Shown in pieces: positions 41,334-51,895 of a stretch of 64,000 nt of DNA. The notes under the pieces were generated by a model. It ran no database searches. It was not told where the DNA came from and saw nothing but the letters and a program-made list of their open reading frames with translations. Every line of letters begins with the position of its first letter. Positions within the stretch are counted from its first letter, which is position 1. This DNA is from Lichina pygmaea. Taxonomy: Eukaryota; Ascomycota; Lichinomycetes; Lichinales; Lichinaceae. The position numbers and the translations under genes were made by a program. The stretch is from the NCBI GenBank assembly GCA_963422465.1, contig OY730169.1:2356001-2420000 (forward strand), given 5' to 3'.

Positions 41334-42884
41334 ATGATGGTGGATCCACAAAGCCCTACCCTTTCTCAGGCGGCCCAAGCCCAGGCTGCTCAGGCGGCTC
41401 AGGCCCAGGCTGTCCAGGCAGCACCTATTATTAACCTACCCTCAAAGCCCTTGAAGGTAGGTGCCCCGAAGAGGTACGATAGATCCAGGGGAGGACTGGA
41501 GTTGTTCTTCTCACAACTGGAGCTCTACTATGGGTTCAACACAGCCCAATTCCCGACAGACCAGGAGAAGGTGCTATTTGCAGCCTCCTACCTGGAAGGA
41601 CCAGTCTTCGCTTGGTTCAACGTCTACTTAAGAGATTACCTAGACAATCAGGCAGACCCCAAGGAGCAAGAAGACAATACCCGACAGATTATGGGAAGCT
41701 TGAAAACCTTTAAGACAGCCATGAGGAAGATGTTTGGGATTCTTGACAAGGAAAAGGATGTGGAACAAAAGCTCCAAGCACTGTGGCAAACTGGATCAGC
41801 ATCAGAATTTGTGGCGAAGTTCCAACAACTAGCAGTGAGGACCCAGTGGGGGGACAGTGCACTAACAGCACTATTCTACCAAGGCCTCAAGGAACAAGTC
41901 AAGAATAACATCATGTGAGGAGACTGACCAACTGAGCTCTACGAAATGATCAAGACTGCAGCTCACATCAACAACTGACAGTTTGAGAGAGAGCTTGAGA
42001 AGTGAGGCAAGCAGACAAAACCATGGGTGAAGAAAAAGCCAACACCCGCCAAAGATAACTACAGCTTGGTACCTATGGAGATTGATGTGGTGGAACCACG
42101 AAAGAAGGAGACACAGAAGTGTTACAACTGTCAGAAAGTGGGCCACCTTGCGGTGAACTGCAGGAGCAAGAAGAAGAACAAGAAGGGCAAAGGGAAGCAG
42201 TTGAACGCCACAAGCGCCTGGAAAGGCAGGGAGACAGAGAAGCCCCAGAGAGCCCCCCAAGGCACACTGCCCCACAATCACCCTGAGGCAGTACTCCTCA
42301 GAGAGGAGGACAACCTCTGACAACACGCTGAAAAACTTAAGAACATGCTTCAGGAAATCTTGGATTGTCTCAACAAGGTCTAAAGAAAGGTCGACAGAAT
42401 CCACTGGGAGGAAGACCTGATCTCCAAGTTTGACACAACTGGCTATATGGAGGAACAGGTTGATGACAAGAAAGCCCAGCCACCACCAGTCCCCGACAAA
42501 CCTGTCCTTCAACAACAGGACACAACCCTATCAGAAATAGGGGAGACGCAAGTGTCACGATAGGTTGATGATACTCTCAGCATCACACAGGCCAGAGACA
42601 TCACCACACAAGTGGACCTACACCAGGCCACAACAGCAGCCTGCGGACAACCTTATTGGAAGGTGTGCAAAGACAATCACTGCAAGGAACACTTTCTAGA
42701 GAAAAGAAAGAAGATGTGGTTCCCAGAGTCCAAGGTGGAAGCGTGATGGAATATGCACATCCAAAGGGTCAACCCTGAACAAGATGATTACAACCAAGAT
42801 CTGTGGGAATGATGCCTCACCACACGATGCAAACAACACGCGGTAGAGCGTCAGGCCCAGGGCCTAGGCAGCTCAAAAAACTAG
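41334..42884 (+). pseudogene. gag of B1, with stops
   Basis: Capsid-like region (LELFFSQLELYYGFNTAQFP; FAWFNVYLRDYL; SEFVAKFQQLAVRTQWGDSA), CCHC knuckle CYNCQKVGHLAVNC, then the second Cys/His module WKVCKDNHCKEH. Stops at about 41,916, 41,928 and 41,979 and later positions; each is a Trp, Arg or Gln codon in the B2 copy. Overlaps the start of pol by ~80 nt. Confidence 0.85.
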
Positions 42885-45800
42885 CAGCACTCTTCAAAAC
42901 CAGGGTTGGAAGAGCAGGCAAGACAACACCCTGGGAGGAAGGAGTTAAGCTGAGCCTTGACACAACAGCCTGCAGCCCGCACTTTCGCATCAAGATCAGA
43001 GTCAATAGGCAGTTGGCTAAGGCCATGATCAACTCTGGTGTGACTGGCAACTTCATGTCAGAAAGCTTTGCCAGAAGAAACAAGGTTCCAGTCCAAGGCA
43101 AGAAAGACCCCTACCAGTTGATGGTAGTGGACAGAACACCACTCTCCAAAGACAAGAGACAAGTGATGAAGGAGACCAAGAGCCTGAGACTGAGTGTCCA
43201 TGGCACAACAATTGGAACAGAGAAATTCAACTTGGTCTGGATACTACACAAAGTTATATTGGGACTTCTGTGGTTGGAAAAACAAAACCCAAGGATTGAC
43301 TGGAGAAGAAGGTAACTAGTCTTTCTGGACAGAACACTGGTCATGTCAGAACCAGGGGTGACGATTAAAGAAATCTCACTGACACGCTGGAAGAAATACC
43401 ACCGGCATGGGCAGGCCTGTGTGGCCTGGATGAAACCCTGAACACAACAACTTTGCACCACGCAAGACACCGTGGGCAAGACTCAGGCACCGCAGTTGCC
43501 AAGTGAGTATAAAGAATACCAGGAGATGTTCAAAGAAACAGTGATTGCAACACTACTGGAACATCAGGAATAGGACTATGAGATTCTGCTGGAAGACAGA
43601 AAAAACCTACACACAGCCCTATCTACACTCTGTCAGCAAAAGAGCTTGAGGCTCTGAGAGACTACCTAGACAAGAACCTAGCAAAAGAGTTTATAAGACC
43701 TTCAACATCACCAGCTGGATACCTGATATTGTTTGTGCCAAAGAAAAATAGCAAACTTCGACTGTGTGTTGATTATCAGTGGCTAAATATGATTACAGTA
43801 AAAAACTGCTACCCGCTGCCATTGATATCGGAAATCCAAGACCAGATCCAAGAAGCCAAATAGTTTACCAAGTCTGACATTCAAGGCATTTTCAACCTGG
43901 TTAGGATGAAAGATGGCGAAGAATGGAAGACAGCCTTTTGTACAAGGTACGGGCACTACAAGTATGCTGTGATACTATTCAGCCTTACGAATACACCAGC
44001 GATATTCCAATCACTTATTAACACTGTCCTCCGACAATACCTGGACATATTTGTCACCACTTATATCAACGATGTCTTGGTATACACCAATGGAACCTTG
44101 GAGGAGTATAAACAGTATGTCAAAACAATCCTACATGCACTCCAGAAAGCAGGCATGAGGTTACACCTTGATAAAAGTGTTTTCCACACAAAAGAAGTAG
44201 AATATTTGGGGTTGATCCTGACAATGGAAGGAATCCGAATGGACAACACAAAGACGGCAGCAGTACAAGACTGGCCAACACCCAAAAACCTCAAAGAAGT
44301 ACAATCCTTCCTAGGATTTGCAAACTTCTACTGATGATTCATCAAGGACTACTCAAGAACAGCAGTAGCCTTGACAGAGTTAACCAGAAAGAACAAATCT
44401 TTCAGGTGGGGGGAGAGCCAACAAGTAGCCTTCCAGAAGTTGAAGAATAAATTCATCTCCACACCCATTTTGGCATCATTTGATCCTGAGAAGAGGATCA
44501 TTCTGGAAACTGATGCCTCAGACCAAGCATTGGGATCCTGCTTATGTCAACCAGATGCTGACAACTGCTTACACCCTGTTGCGTACTGATCAAGAAAGTT
44601 CTCTGGCCCAGAACTGAGGTACGATGTTCATAACAAAGAGTTGCTAGCAATCGTCGACACATTCCAAGAATAGAGGCCTTACTTGGAGGGGGCAAAATAC
44701 ACAGTAGACGTGTACTCAGACCACAAGAACTTAGCTTACTTCACAACAACAAAGAAGCTAAACTGACGACAAGTTCGATAGGCAGAGTTGTTGGCATCAT
44801 ACAACTTCCAAATCCTCTACTGGAAAGGCACTGAAAATACTCAAGCGGACGCACTCAGCAGGTGACCAGACCTGATGGACAAGAAAACAACAGAGGAACA
44901 CCCAATCCTAGCGACAAAAGGATGAACCCTGGTCTATACCCAACCCCAACTGGCAACAACTGAAACAAAGAGTCCACTCCTTACCCTTGGCCACAAGGTG
45001 GCAAACAAAAAGAAAATTGTGCCAGAAAGAGCACAAGAGGAGGTGATCCAGAGGCACCATGACAGGCCTTTGCACAGACACCCCGGGCAAGATAAAACCT
45101 TGGAGAAAATCCAAAGGAACTACCACTTCGACAGAATGAAGTGTAAGGTGACAGAGTTCATCCGCAACTGCAAACAGTGCGTGAAGAACAAGCCATCAAG
45201 ACATAAGCTCTATGGGCAGGCACAGCAAATAGACCTACCTGAGGCACTATAGGAAACTATCATGATGGATTTTGTGGTCAAGTTGCCAAAGTCAACAGAC
45301 CTAGCAACAAAGGTGGTATACAACAGCATTTTGGTGGTTGTTGACAAGCTCACCAAATACACCCACCTGGTCCTGTGGAAAGAGTCAGGAACCGCGAACA
45401 AACTCGCAAGTGTCCTACTCAAAGAGCTGGTAAGCCACCGAGGGCTACCAAAGACAATCATCTCAGATCAAGACAAACTCTTCACCTTGAAATTCTGGAA
45501 CATGTGGACAAGACAACTTGGCATTGATACAAGGATGTCAACAGCCTACCACCCACAAACTGACAGACAAACTGAGCGGACAAACCAGACAATAGAGCAG
45601 TATCTACAACATTATGTCAACCACCAGCAAGATAACTAGGTGGAACTGCTACCAATAGCCCAGTTTGCATACAACAACCAGCAACACAGCGTGACAGGGA
45701 CAACACTGTTCTTTGCGAACTACAGAAGAAACCCCTGATGGCAGACAACAGCAGAAGGCAATGTTGTTGATGTTAGCAAACTCACTGCTATGCACAAGAT

Positions 45801-46398
45801 AATGAAAACAATGATTGACTGTGCCCAGAACACCACCACCCGCTGATTACACAACAAAAGGTTGAAGGGACCAACCCTGGAAAGGGAGGATAAGGTCTAC
45901 CTATCAACAAAAAACCTGCGCTCAAAGCAACCAAGCAAAAAGCTGGACCACGTACAAATCAGACTATTCAAAATTGAGAAGTGCACTGGGAAGGTCAACT
46001 ATCAACTGAGACTACCACGAAAAGCAAGGATACACTGAGTATTCCACGTCTTGCTGCTCAAACCAGCACCCAGCGACGCAGAGATCAAGACAGAATGGAA
46101 CTTCAAGGATGACAAAGAAGAGTACAATGTCGAAAGAATCCTGGATAGTCGAAGAAATGGACAGAAAACTGAGTACCTGGTGAAGTGGTTAGGATTTGAT
46201 GAAGAGAAGAATTTGTGGGAACCAACTGAGAACTTCAGCCCTGCGATGAACCAGAAGCTGGTGGATTACCACCAAGCAAACCTGCAGTGACCAGGTCCGA
46301 CAGAGACAACAGCTCAAGAGAAGCCAAAGTCTCTGAAGAGAAGACATCCTCAAAGAACAGTGGAGCAGCAGTCTGACTGGCCTCCTGTTCACAGATAA
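42803..46398 (+). pseudogene. pol of B1: protease, RT, RNase H, integrase, chromodomain, with many stops
   Basis: Readable in one frame with stops: protease MINSGVTGNFMSESFA (Asp-Ser to Asn-Ser change), RT core TYINDVLVYTNGT (YIDD changed to YIND), RNase H LETDASDQALGSCL, integrase zinc region with CKQCVKNK, catalytic region MDFVVKLPKS and QTDRQTERTNQTIEQYLQ, and chromodomain YNVERILDSRRNGQKTEYLV near 46,120-46,230. Both catalytic-site changes are G-to-A, so the enzyme would be dead even without stops. Confidence 0.85.
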
Positions 46399-46807
46399 CA
46401 CGGAGAGCCTCTTGTTCCTGAGTATCAAGGGACTCTTGATCCTTGATGGCTGACAGCTCACAACAGATAGCATCAGCCTTCTTCTGTGAGAGATGACCCA
46501 GCTGCCAGTGGAGGTGGATCTGCCGGGGAAGCAACTTTGACAATTGGTTATCAGTCTCCCGCAGCTGAGCCTTGAGCTGCTCACACTCAAGTTCCATCTT
46601 CTCCCATTCTGATTCCAAGAAATGAAGGTCACAGTGACAACTCTTCTCAACACACCGACAACAAAAAGATGATGCGGAGCTCACAACACACTTGGTGTGG
46701 TCATGACAACAAGCACCGCATGTGATTTTCGATTCCTTGCCTATTTTGCCAATATGACAAGAAAGAAAACTGCGACAACAAGTTCAAGTTGTCTGGCCTT
46801 GGTTTAT
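46235..46807 (-). pseudogene. decayed antisense Zn2Cys6-like ORF of B1
   Basis: Antisense counterpart of the intact B2 ORF at 48702-49274. Its start codon is ATA (at 46807) instead of ATG and one Arg codon is TGA, yet from 46684 the frame is open (SSASSFCCRCVEKSCHC and the coiled-coil part ESEWEKMELECEQLKAQLR). Substitutions relative to B2 are nearly all Arg to Cys/His, Gly to Ser, Ala to Thr or Pro to Leu, the C-to-T/G-to-A classes. It overlaps the 3' end of pol. Confidence 0.7.
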
Positions 46808-46868
46808 GACAAAAGAGGAGCAGGAACAAAAAGGATCTGGGGACAGAACCCTTGGAGGGAGAGGATAG

Positions 46869-47330
46869 TGTTAAGGCCTAGGCCGGAACAGTCCAGGTAA
46901 GTGAGGGAGGAGTGTTAGTCATGCGGAACAACATCTGACTGATCCAGTGGACAAGCAAGAGCTAAGCAAGGAGCTTGTCCAGTGGACAAGCAGGAGCTAA
47001 GCAAGGAGCTTGTCCGGTGGACAAGCAGGAGCTAAGTGAGAAGCTTGTCTGGTGGACACGCAGGAGCTAAGCGAGGAGCTTGTCCACGCAAAAGGATGAT
47101 ACCCCTTGAGAAGACCCCCCCCCTCAGGGCATCTGTATAAAGACCACCCAAAGGGCCCAGAGGGATTAGCTCTCCAGGCTGAACACACAATACGCATACA
47201 TCGTACTGAGACAATAGTACAGAGAGAGTTACTTATCTGTCTATTTCTCTATCAAGTCCCTGTCTAGAATCCACCCTGCAAAGCAACAGACTGTACCAGT
47301 TTCTGTGTGAACCCGGCCCAGCCTTTAACA
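46869..47330 (+). repeat. 3' LTR of B1
   Basis: Same length (462 bp) and ends as the 5' copy, with scattered transitions. Followed at once by the CCTAA duplication. Confidence 0.92.
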
Positions 47331-47805
47331 CCTAAGCACCAACCTTAGGATCATGAGATCAAGTTGCAACCAGGGACAGAGCCAGGATTTAGACCAATTT
47401 ACCAGTTATCAGAGAAAAAGCTCCAAGTACTTCGCGAGTACCTGGAGGAAAACCTGAAAAAGAGTTTTATTCAAGAATCTCAATCGCCAGCAGGATACCC
47501 AATACTATTTGCACCAAAGAAAGACAGAAGTCTTTGACTTTGTGTGGATTACAGGAAACTCAACAATATTACTATCAAAAACTGATATCTGTTGCCAAAT
47601 GCGAACGAATTGCGAGACAGGATCAGCCAAGCTACAATCTTCACCAAGCTGGACTTGAAAGAAGTATACAACCTGATACACATGAAAAAAGAAGAAGAAT
47701 AGAAGACAGCCTTCAGAACCTGATACAGACACTACAAGTATCTGGTTATGCCATTCGGACTCACGAACACACCAGCAACATGTCAAGTATTGATCAATAA
47801 CATCA
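47331..47805 (+). pseudogene. A1 reverse transcriptase start, cut by A2
   Basis: Resumes the A1 frame after B1: [13 protein letters not shown]-like entry, [55 protein letters not shown], then [20 protein letters not shown]. Stops at about 47,347, 47,535, 47,582, 47,700 and 47,721 (Trp, Arg or Cys codons elsewhere). Ends where TGTTGCGG of A2's LTR begins. Confidence 0.8.
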
Positions 47806-48200
47806 TGTTGCGGTCTGTACTGTACTGTCCTATCTGAGTATAGGATTAGGGCGAGAGGTGGAAGGCGGGTTGGTTCTCGCAGGAGAGGAGTGTCAAGGAG
47901 CGCGAAGGGGTTTGGTGGAACATGGTGGTGGTGACACCTGATCAACAGCTTTGTACAAAAGGATTGTATTGAAGTAGATCTAGTTGTCTGGATCACAACA
48001 TGAGTTGAAGATGATTGTTCCATAGGGGAACTATCGCCAGACTATATAGTGCCCAGTTCATGAGCAGAGTGAGCTCTGCTTACTTTGCTCACTTTTCATG
48101 CACGCTGCAGTGAGCTGGGTGAGCTCTGCTCACTTTGCTCACTTTTCATGCACGCTGTGGCGAGCTGGGTGAGCTCTGCTCACTTTACTCACTTTTCATG
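47806..48200 (-). repeat. A2 LTR, left part (R/U5 side)
   Basis: Plus-strand TGTTGCGGTCTGTAC is the LTR's inner-type end. Reverse complement is colinear with A1's LTR end (GCACTATATAGTCTGGCG, CCCTTCGCGCTCCTTGACAC). The right ~140 bp is a tandem unit with GTGAGCTCTGCTCACTTTGC in place of A1's TCGAGACA-based repeat. Ends in TCATG, the target duplicated by B2. Confidence 0.85.
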
Positions 48201-48640
48201 TGTTAAAGGCCAGTCCACGTTCACACAGAATGTGGGTGGTCCTGTCTTCGACCGAGGAGGGCAGGGACTCAATAGATGAATAGCAAGTGGGGTAACTCTC
48301 TTGCTATTGTCGCTCGTAATGTGTGTTCAGCCTGGAGAGCTAATCCCTCCGGACTTTTTGGGGGTCTTTATACAGATGCCCCAAGGGGGGGGGGTCTCCT
48401 CGAGGGGTATCATCCTTTTGCGTGGACGAGCTTCTCGCTTAGCTCCTGCTCGTCCACCGGACGAGCTCCTCGCTTAGCTCCTGCTCGTCCACCGGACGAG
48501 CTCCTTGCTTAGCTCCTGCTTGTCCACCGGACGAGCTCCTCGCTTAGCTCTTGCTTGTCCACCGGATCGGTCGGATGTTGTTCCGCATGACTAACACCTC
48601 TCCCTCGCTTACCTGGGCTGTTCCGGCCTAGGCCTTAACA
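48201..48640 (-). repeat. 3' LTR of B2 (left copy)
   Basis: Plus-strand TGTTAAAGGCC...GGCCTTAACA. Holds four ~35-bp tandem units with the core GCTCCTGCTCGTCCACCGG at about 48,430-48,570. The antisense ORF starts 62 bp past its inner end. Confidence 0.92.
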
Positions 48641-48701
48641 CTATCCCCTCCCTCCAAGGGTTCTGTCCCCAGATCCTTTTTGTTCCTGCTCCTCTTTTGC
48701 C

Positions 48702-49274
48702 ATGAACCAAAGCCAGACAACTCGAACTCGTTGTCGCGGTTTTCTCTCTTGTCGTGTTGGCAAAATGGGCAAGGAATCAAAAATCGCATGCGGTGCTTGT
48801 TGTCGCGACCACGCCAAGTGTGTCGTGAGTTCTGCATCGTCTTTTTGTCGTCGGTGCATCGAGAAGGGTTGTCGCTGCGACCTTCATCTCTCGGAATCGG
48901 AATGGAAGAAGATGGAGCTTGAGCGTGAGCAGCTCAAGGCTCAGCTGCGGGAGACTGATGACCAACTGTCAAAACTGCTTCCCCGGCAGATCTGCCTCCG
49001 CTGGCAGCTGGGTTGTCTCTCACAGAAGGAGGCTGATGCCATCCGTCGTGAGCTGTCAGCCATCAAGGATCAAGAGTCCCTCGATGCTCAGGAACAAGAG
49101 GCCCTCCGCATTATCTGCGAACGGGAGGCCTGTCAAGCTGCTGCTCCACTGTCCTTTGAGGACGTCTTCTCTTCGGAGGCTTTGGCTTCTCTCGAGCCGT
49201 TGTCTCCGTCAGACCTGGTCGCTGCGGATTTGCTTGGTGGTAATCCACCAGTTTCTGGTTCATCGCAGAGCTGA
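48702..49274 (+). CDS. antisense Zn(II)2Cys6-like coiled-coil protein of gypsy family B
   Basis: A 190-residue plus-strand frame inside minus-strand element B2, starting 62 bp from the LTR. Cys pattern in CGACCRDHAKC...CRRCIEKGCRC is CX2CX6CX8CX2CX6C, within the fungal Zn2Cys6 (Gal4-type) consensus CX2CX6CX5-12CX2CX6-8C; two extra Cys are present. A heptad-like helix follows (KMELEREQLKAQLRETDDQL), then a Glu-rich helix, a hydrophobic/acidic tail (FEDVFSSEALASLEPLSPSD) and a Gly/Ser end. The last ~160 nt overlap the 3' end of pol on the other strand. The frame is intact while sense pol has stops. A DNA-binding role is inferred from spacing only; the basic residues usual in the first Gal4 loop are few (CRDHAK). 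Related to the family A protein at 60240. Confidence 0.7.
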   Translation: MNQSQTTRTRCRGFLSCRVGKMGKESKIACGACCRDHAKCVVSSASSFCRRCIEKGCRCDLHLSESEWKKMELEREQLKAQLRETDDQLSKLLPRQICLRWQLGCLSQKEADAIRRELSAIKDQESLDAQEQEALRIICEREACQAAAPLSFEDVFSSEALASLEPLSPSDLVAADLLGGNPPVSGSSQS

Positions 49275-51621
49275 AGTTCTCGGTTGGTTCCCACGAATTC
49301 TCCTCTTCGTCAAATCCTAACCACTTCACCAGGTACTCAGTTTTCCGTCTGTTTCTCCGACTGTCTAGGATCCTTTCGACATCGTACTCTTCTTCGTCGT
49401 CCTCGAAGTGCCATTCTGTTTCGATTGCTACGTCGCTGGGTGCTGGCTTGAGCAGCGAGACATGGAATACTCGGTGTATCCGTGCCTTTTTTGGCAGTCT
49501 CAGTCGGTAGTTGACTTCTCCAGTGCGCTTCTCAATCTCAAACAGTCCGATTCGTACATGATCCAGCTTTTTGCTTGGTCGCTTCGAGCGCAGGTTTTTT
49601 GTTGACAAATAGACCTTATCCCCCCTCTCCAGGGTTGGTCCCTTCAACCTTTTGCTGTTTAGGCGGTGGCTTGTTGTCTTTTGTGCGGATTCAATTGCAG
49701 TCTTCATTTCCTCATACATAGCAGTGAGTTTTTCGACATTCGTTGAAGTGCCACTTCCAGCCGCCATCACTTCCCAGCGGGGGTTTCTGCCGTAGTTCGC
49801 AAAGAACGGTGTCATGCCCGTCACGCTGTGTTGCTGATCGTTGTACGCAAACTGAGCCATTGGTAGCAGTTCTACCCAATCGTCCTGTCGGTGGTTGACG
49901 TAGTGGCGTAGGTACTGTTCCATCGTCTGGTTTGTTCTCTCAGTTTGTCCATCTGTTTGTGGATGGTAGGCAGTAGACATCCTCGTGTCTATCCCTAGCT
50001 GTCTTGTCCACATGTTCCAGAATTTCGAGGTGAAGAGTTTGTCTCGATCTGAGATAATCTTCGTGGGTAGCCCTCGCTGGCTAACCAATTCTTTGAGCAG
50101 GACATTGGCGAGTTCACTCGCTGTTCCTGTCTCTCGCCACGGGATCAGGTGAGCGTATTTGGTGAGTTTGTCAACAACCACCAAGATACTGTCATATTTC
50201 ACCTTTGTTACTGGGTCCTCTGACCTCAGCAGCTTCACCACAAAATCCATTGTGATGGTATCCCAAGCCACTTCTGGGAGGTCCATTTGTTGACTCTCTC
50301 CATAGGGTTTGTGGCGTGACAGTTTGTTTTTCGCACACTCTTCGCAGTTGCGAATAAATTCCGTCACTTTCCGCTTCATTCTGTTGAAGTGGTAACGTCT
50401 CCGGATCTTTTCCAGGGTCTTGTCTCGCCCAGGATGTCTGTGTAGAGGTCCATCGTGATGTTGTCGAATCACGTCCTCTTGTGCGCTCTCTGGCACTTCT
50501 TCCTTGTTTGTGGCCGCAACGTTGTGGCCTAGGGTCAGGAGTGCACCCATTTCTTCAGTTCTCGCTAACTGAGGTTGAGCATAGACCAGAGTTTGTCCTT
50601 TTGTCGCTAGGATTGGGCGCTCTTCTGTCGTGTCGTCTGTCGTCATATCAGGCCGTCTGCTAAGCGCGTCTGCTCGTGCGTTTTCTGATCCTTTTCGATA
50701 GAAGATCTGGAAGTCGTATGAAGCTAAAAGCTCTGCCCATCAGACTTGTTGTCTGTTTAGCTTCTTCGTCGTTGTGAAGTAAGCCAAATTCTTGTGGTCT
50801 GAGTACACATCCACTGTGTACTTTGCTCCTTCCAGGTAAGGTCTCCACTCCTGGAATGCGTCGACAATCGCTAACAACTCCTTGTCATGAACATCGTACC
50901 TGAGTTCTGGGCCAGAGAACTTTCTCGATTGGTATGCGACAGGGTGTAGGCGGTTTTCGGCGTCTGGTTGACACAAGCAAGATCCAAGTGCTTGGTCCGA
51001 GGCATCTGTCTCCATGATGATCCGCCGTCCAGGATCAAATGATGCCAGTATGGGTGCGGAGGTGAACTTCTCTTTCAGCTCCTGGAACACTCTCTCTTGG
51101 CTGTTCCCCCATGTGAAGGTTTCTTCCTTCTTTGTTAGTTCAGTCAAGGGTGCTGCTGTCCTCGAGTACTCCTTGATGAATCGTCGGTAGAAGTTCGCAA
51201 ATCCCAGGAAGGATTGGACTTCTTTGAGGTTTTTGGGTGTTGGCCAGTCTCGTACTGCCGTGATCTTTGTATCGTCCATACAGATTCCTTCCGTTGTCAG
51301 GATCGATCCCAAATATTCCACTTCTTTCACGTGGAAGACACTCTTATCAAGGCGTAACCTTATTCCTGCTTCTTGGAGCGCATGTAGGATCTTCTTGACA
51401 TGCTGTTTGTGCTCCTCCAGGGTTCCATTGGTGTAAACCAAGACATCGTCGATATAAGCGGTAACAAATATATCTAGGTATTGTCAGAGGATGGCGTTAA
51501 TGAGTGATTGGAACGTCGCCGGTGCATTCGTAAGGCCGAATGGCATAACAGTATACTCGTAATACCCGTACCTCGTACGAAAGGCTGTCTTCTATTCTTC
51601 GCCATCTTTCATCCTAACCAG
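49111..51621 (-). pseudogene. pol of B2, 3' part: RT core to chromodomain
   Basis: From 51621 downward: RT with TAYIDDVLVYTNGT intact, RNase H METDASDQALGSCLCQ, a stop near 50,740, then an open 511-residue stretch (50646-49111) with integrase (HHCC region with CEECAKNK; MDFVVKLLRS; STAYHPQTDGQTERTNQTME) and chromodomain (YDVERILDSRRNRRKTEYLV). Nonsense codons at about 51,594 (TAG for Trp), 51,485 (TGA for Arg) and 50,740. Split from its 5' part by element C. Confidence 0.88.
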
Positions 51622-51895
51622 TGTGACAAGGCAATGGCAGAGCAGAACTCGAGCCTAACTGATTTGGTAACCTTGACCTGACTTGGCTTGAGACTTGAGA
51701 CTTGGATTGATGTACAAGACGAAAGACGAGGAAGGAAGAAAAAGAGAAAGGAAGAGAAGAAGCTGGGGGAGCAGGAGAAGTTCTTATAGGCAGGGGATCA
51801 GGCAACGGCGGAGCAAACAGGCAACAGTGCAGATGGAACTTCCCGGCAAGGTGCGTGACTTGTGCCAGATATGCAACTGGGCCAGAACCGTGACA
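51622..51895 (-). repeat. 3' LTR of element C
   Basis: On the element's coding strand it begins TGTCACGGTTCTGG and ends GCCTTGTCACA. Directly preceded by the polypurine tract and by the TAA stop of pol (51896-51898). Confidence 0.93.

Larger units (their letters stand above)
40837..47330 (+). mobile_element. Ty3/gypsy element B1 (plus), complete but decayed
   Basis: 6,494 bp bounded by two 462-bp LTRs (40837-41298 and 46869-47330) and the 5-bp target duplication CCTAA (40832-40836 and 47331-47335). Order is LTR, gag, pol (protease, RT, RNase H, integrase, chromodomain), LTR, plus an antisense Cys-rich ORF remnant before the 3' LTR. Dozens of nonsense changes of RIP type make it inactive. Inserted into A1 between protease and RT. 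Confidence 0.92.
38010..47805 (+). mobile_element. Ty3/gypsy element A1 (plus), fragmented by nested insertions
   Basis: Consists of a 5' LTR (38010-38648), a decayed gag and protease region to 40836, the nested element B1 (40837-47330), and then the start of reverse transcriptase (47331-47805). The frame across the B1 site matches the homologous stretch in A2 near 63,350 once the duplicated CCTAA is removed. A1 is cut again at 47805, within the RT motif LINNI, by the LTR of A2; its remainder must lie past the window end. Many stops are C-to-T or G-to-A changes. Inserted into LINE ORF1. Confidence 0.85.

Noticed and set aside
46189-46653. Second long antisense frame at the end of B1
   Set aside because: It is another frame of the same antisense region; the Cys-rich frame at 46235-46807 is the one that matches B2.
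48425-48590. Regular direct repeats that resemble a CRISPR array
   Set aside because: Eukaryotic LTR tandem units without unique spacers, present in every family B LTR.
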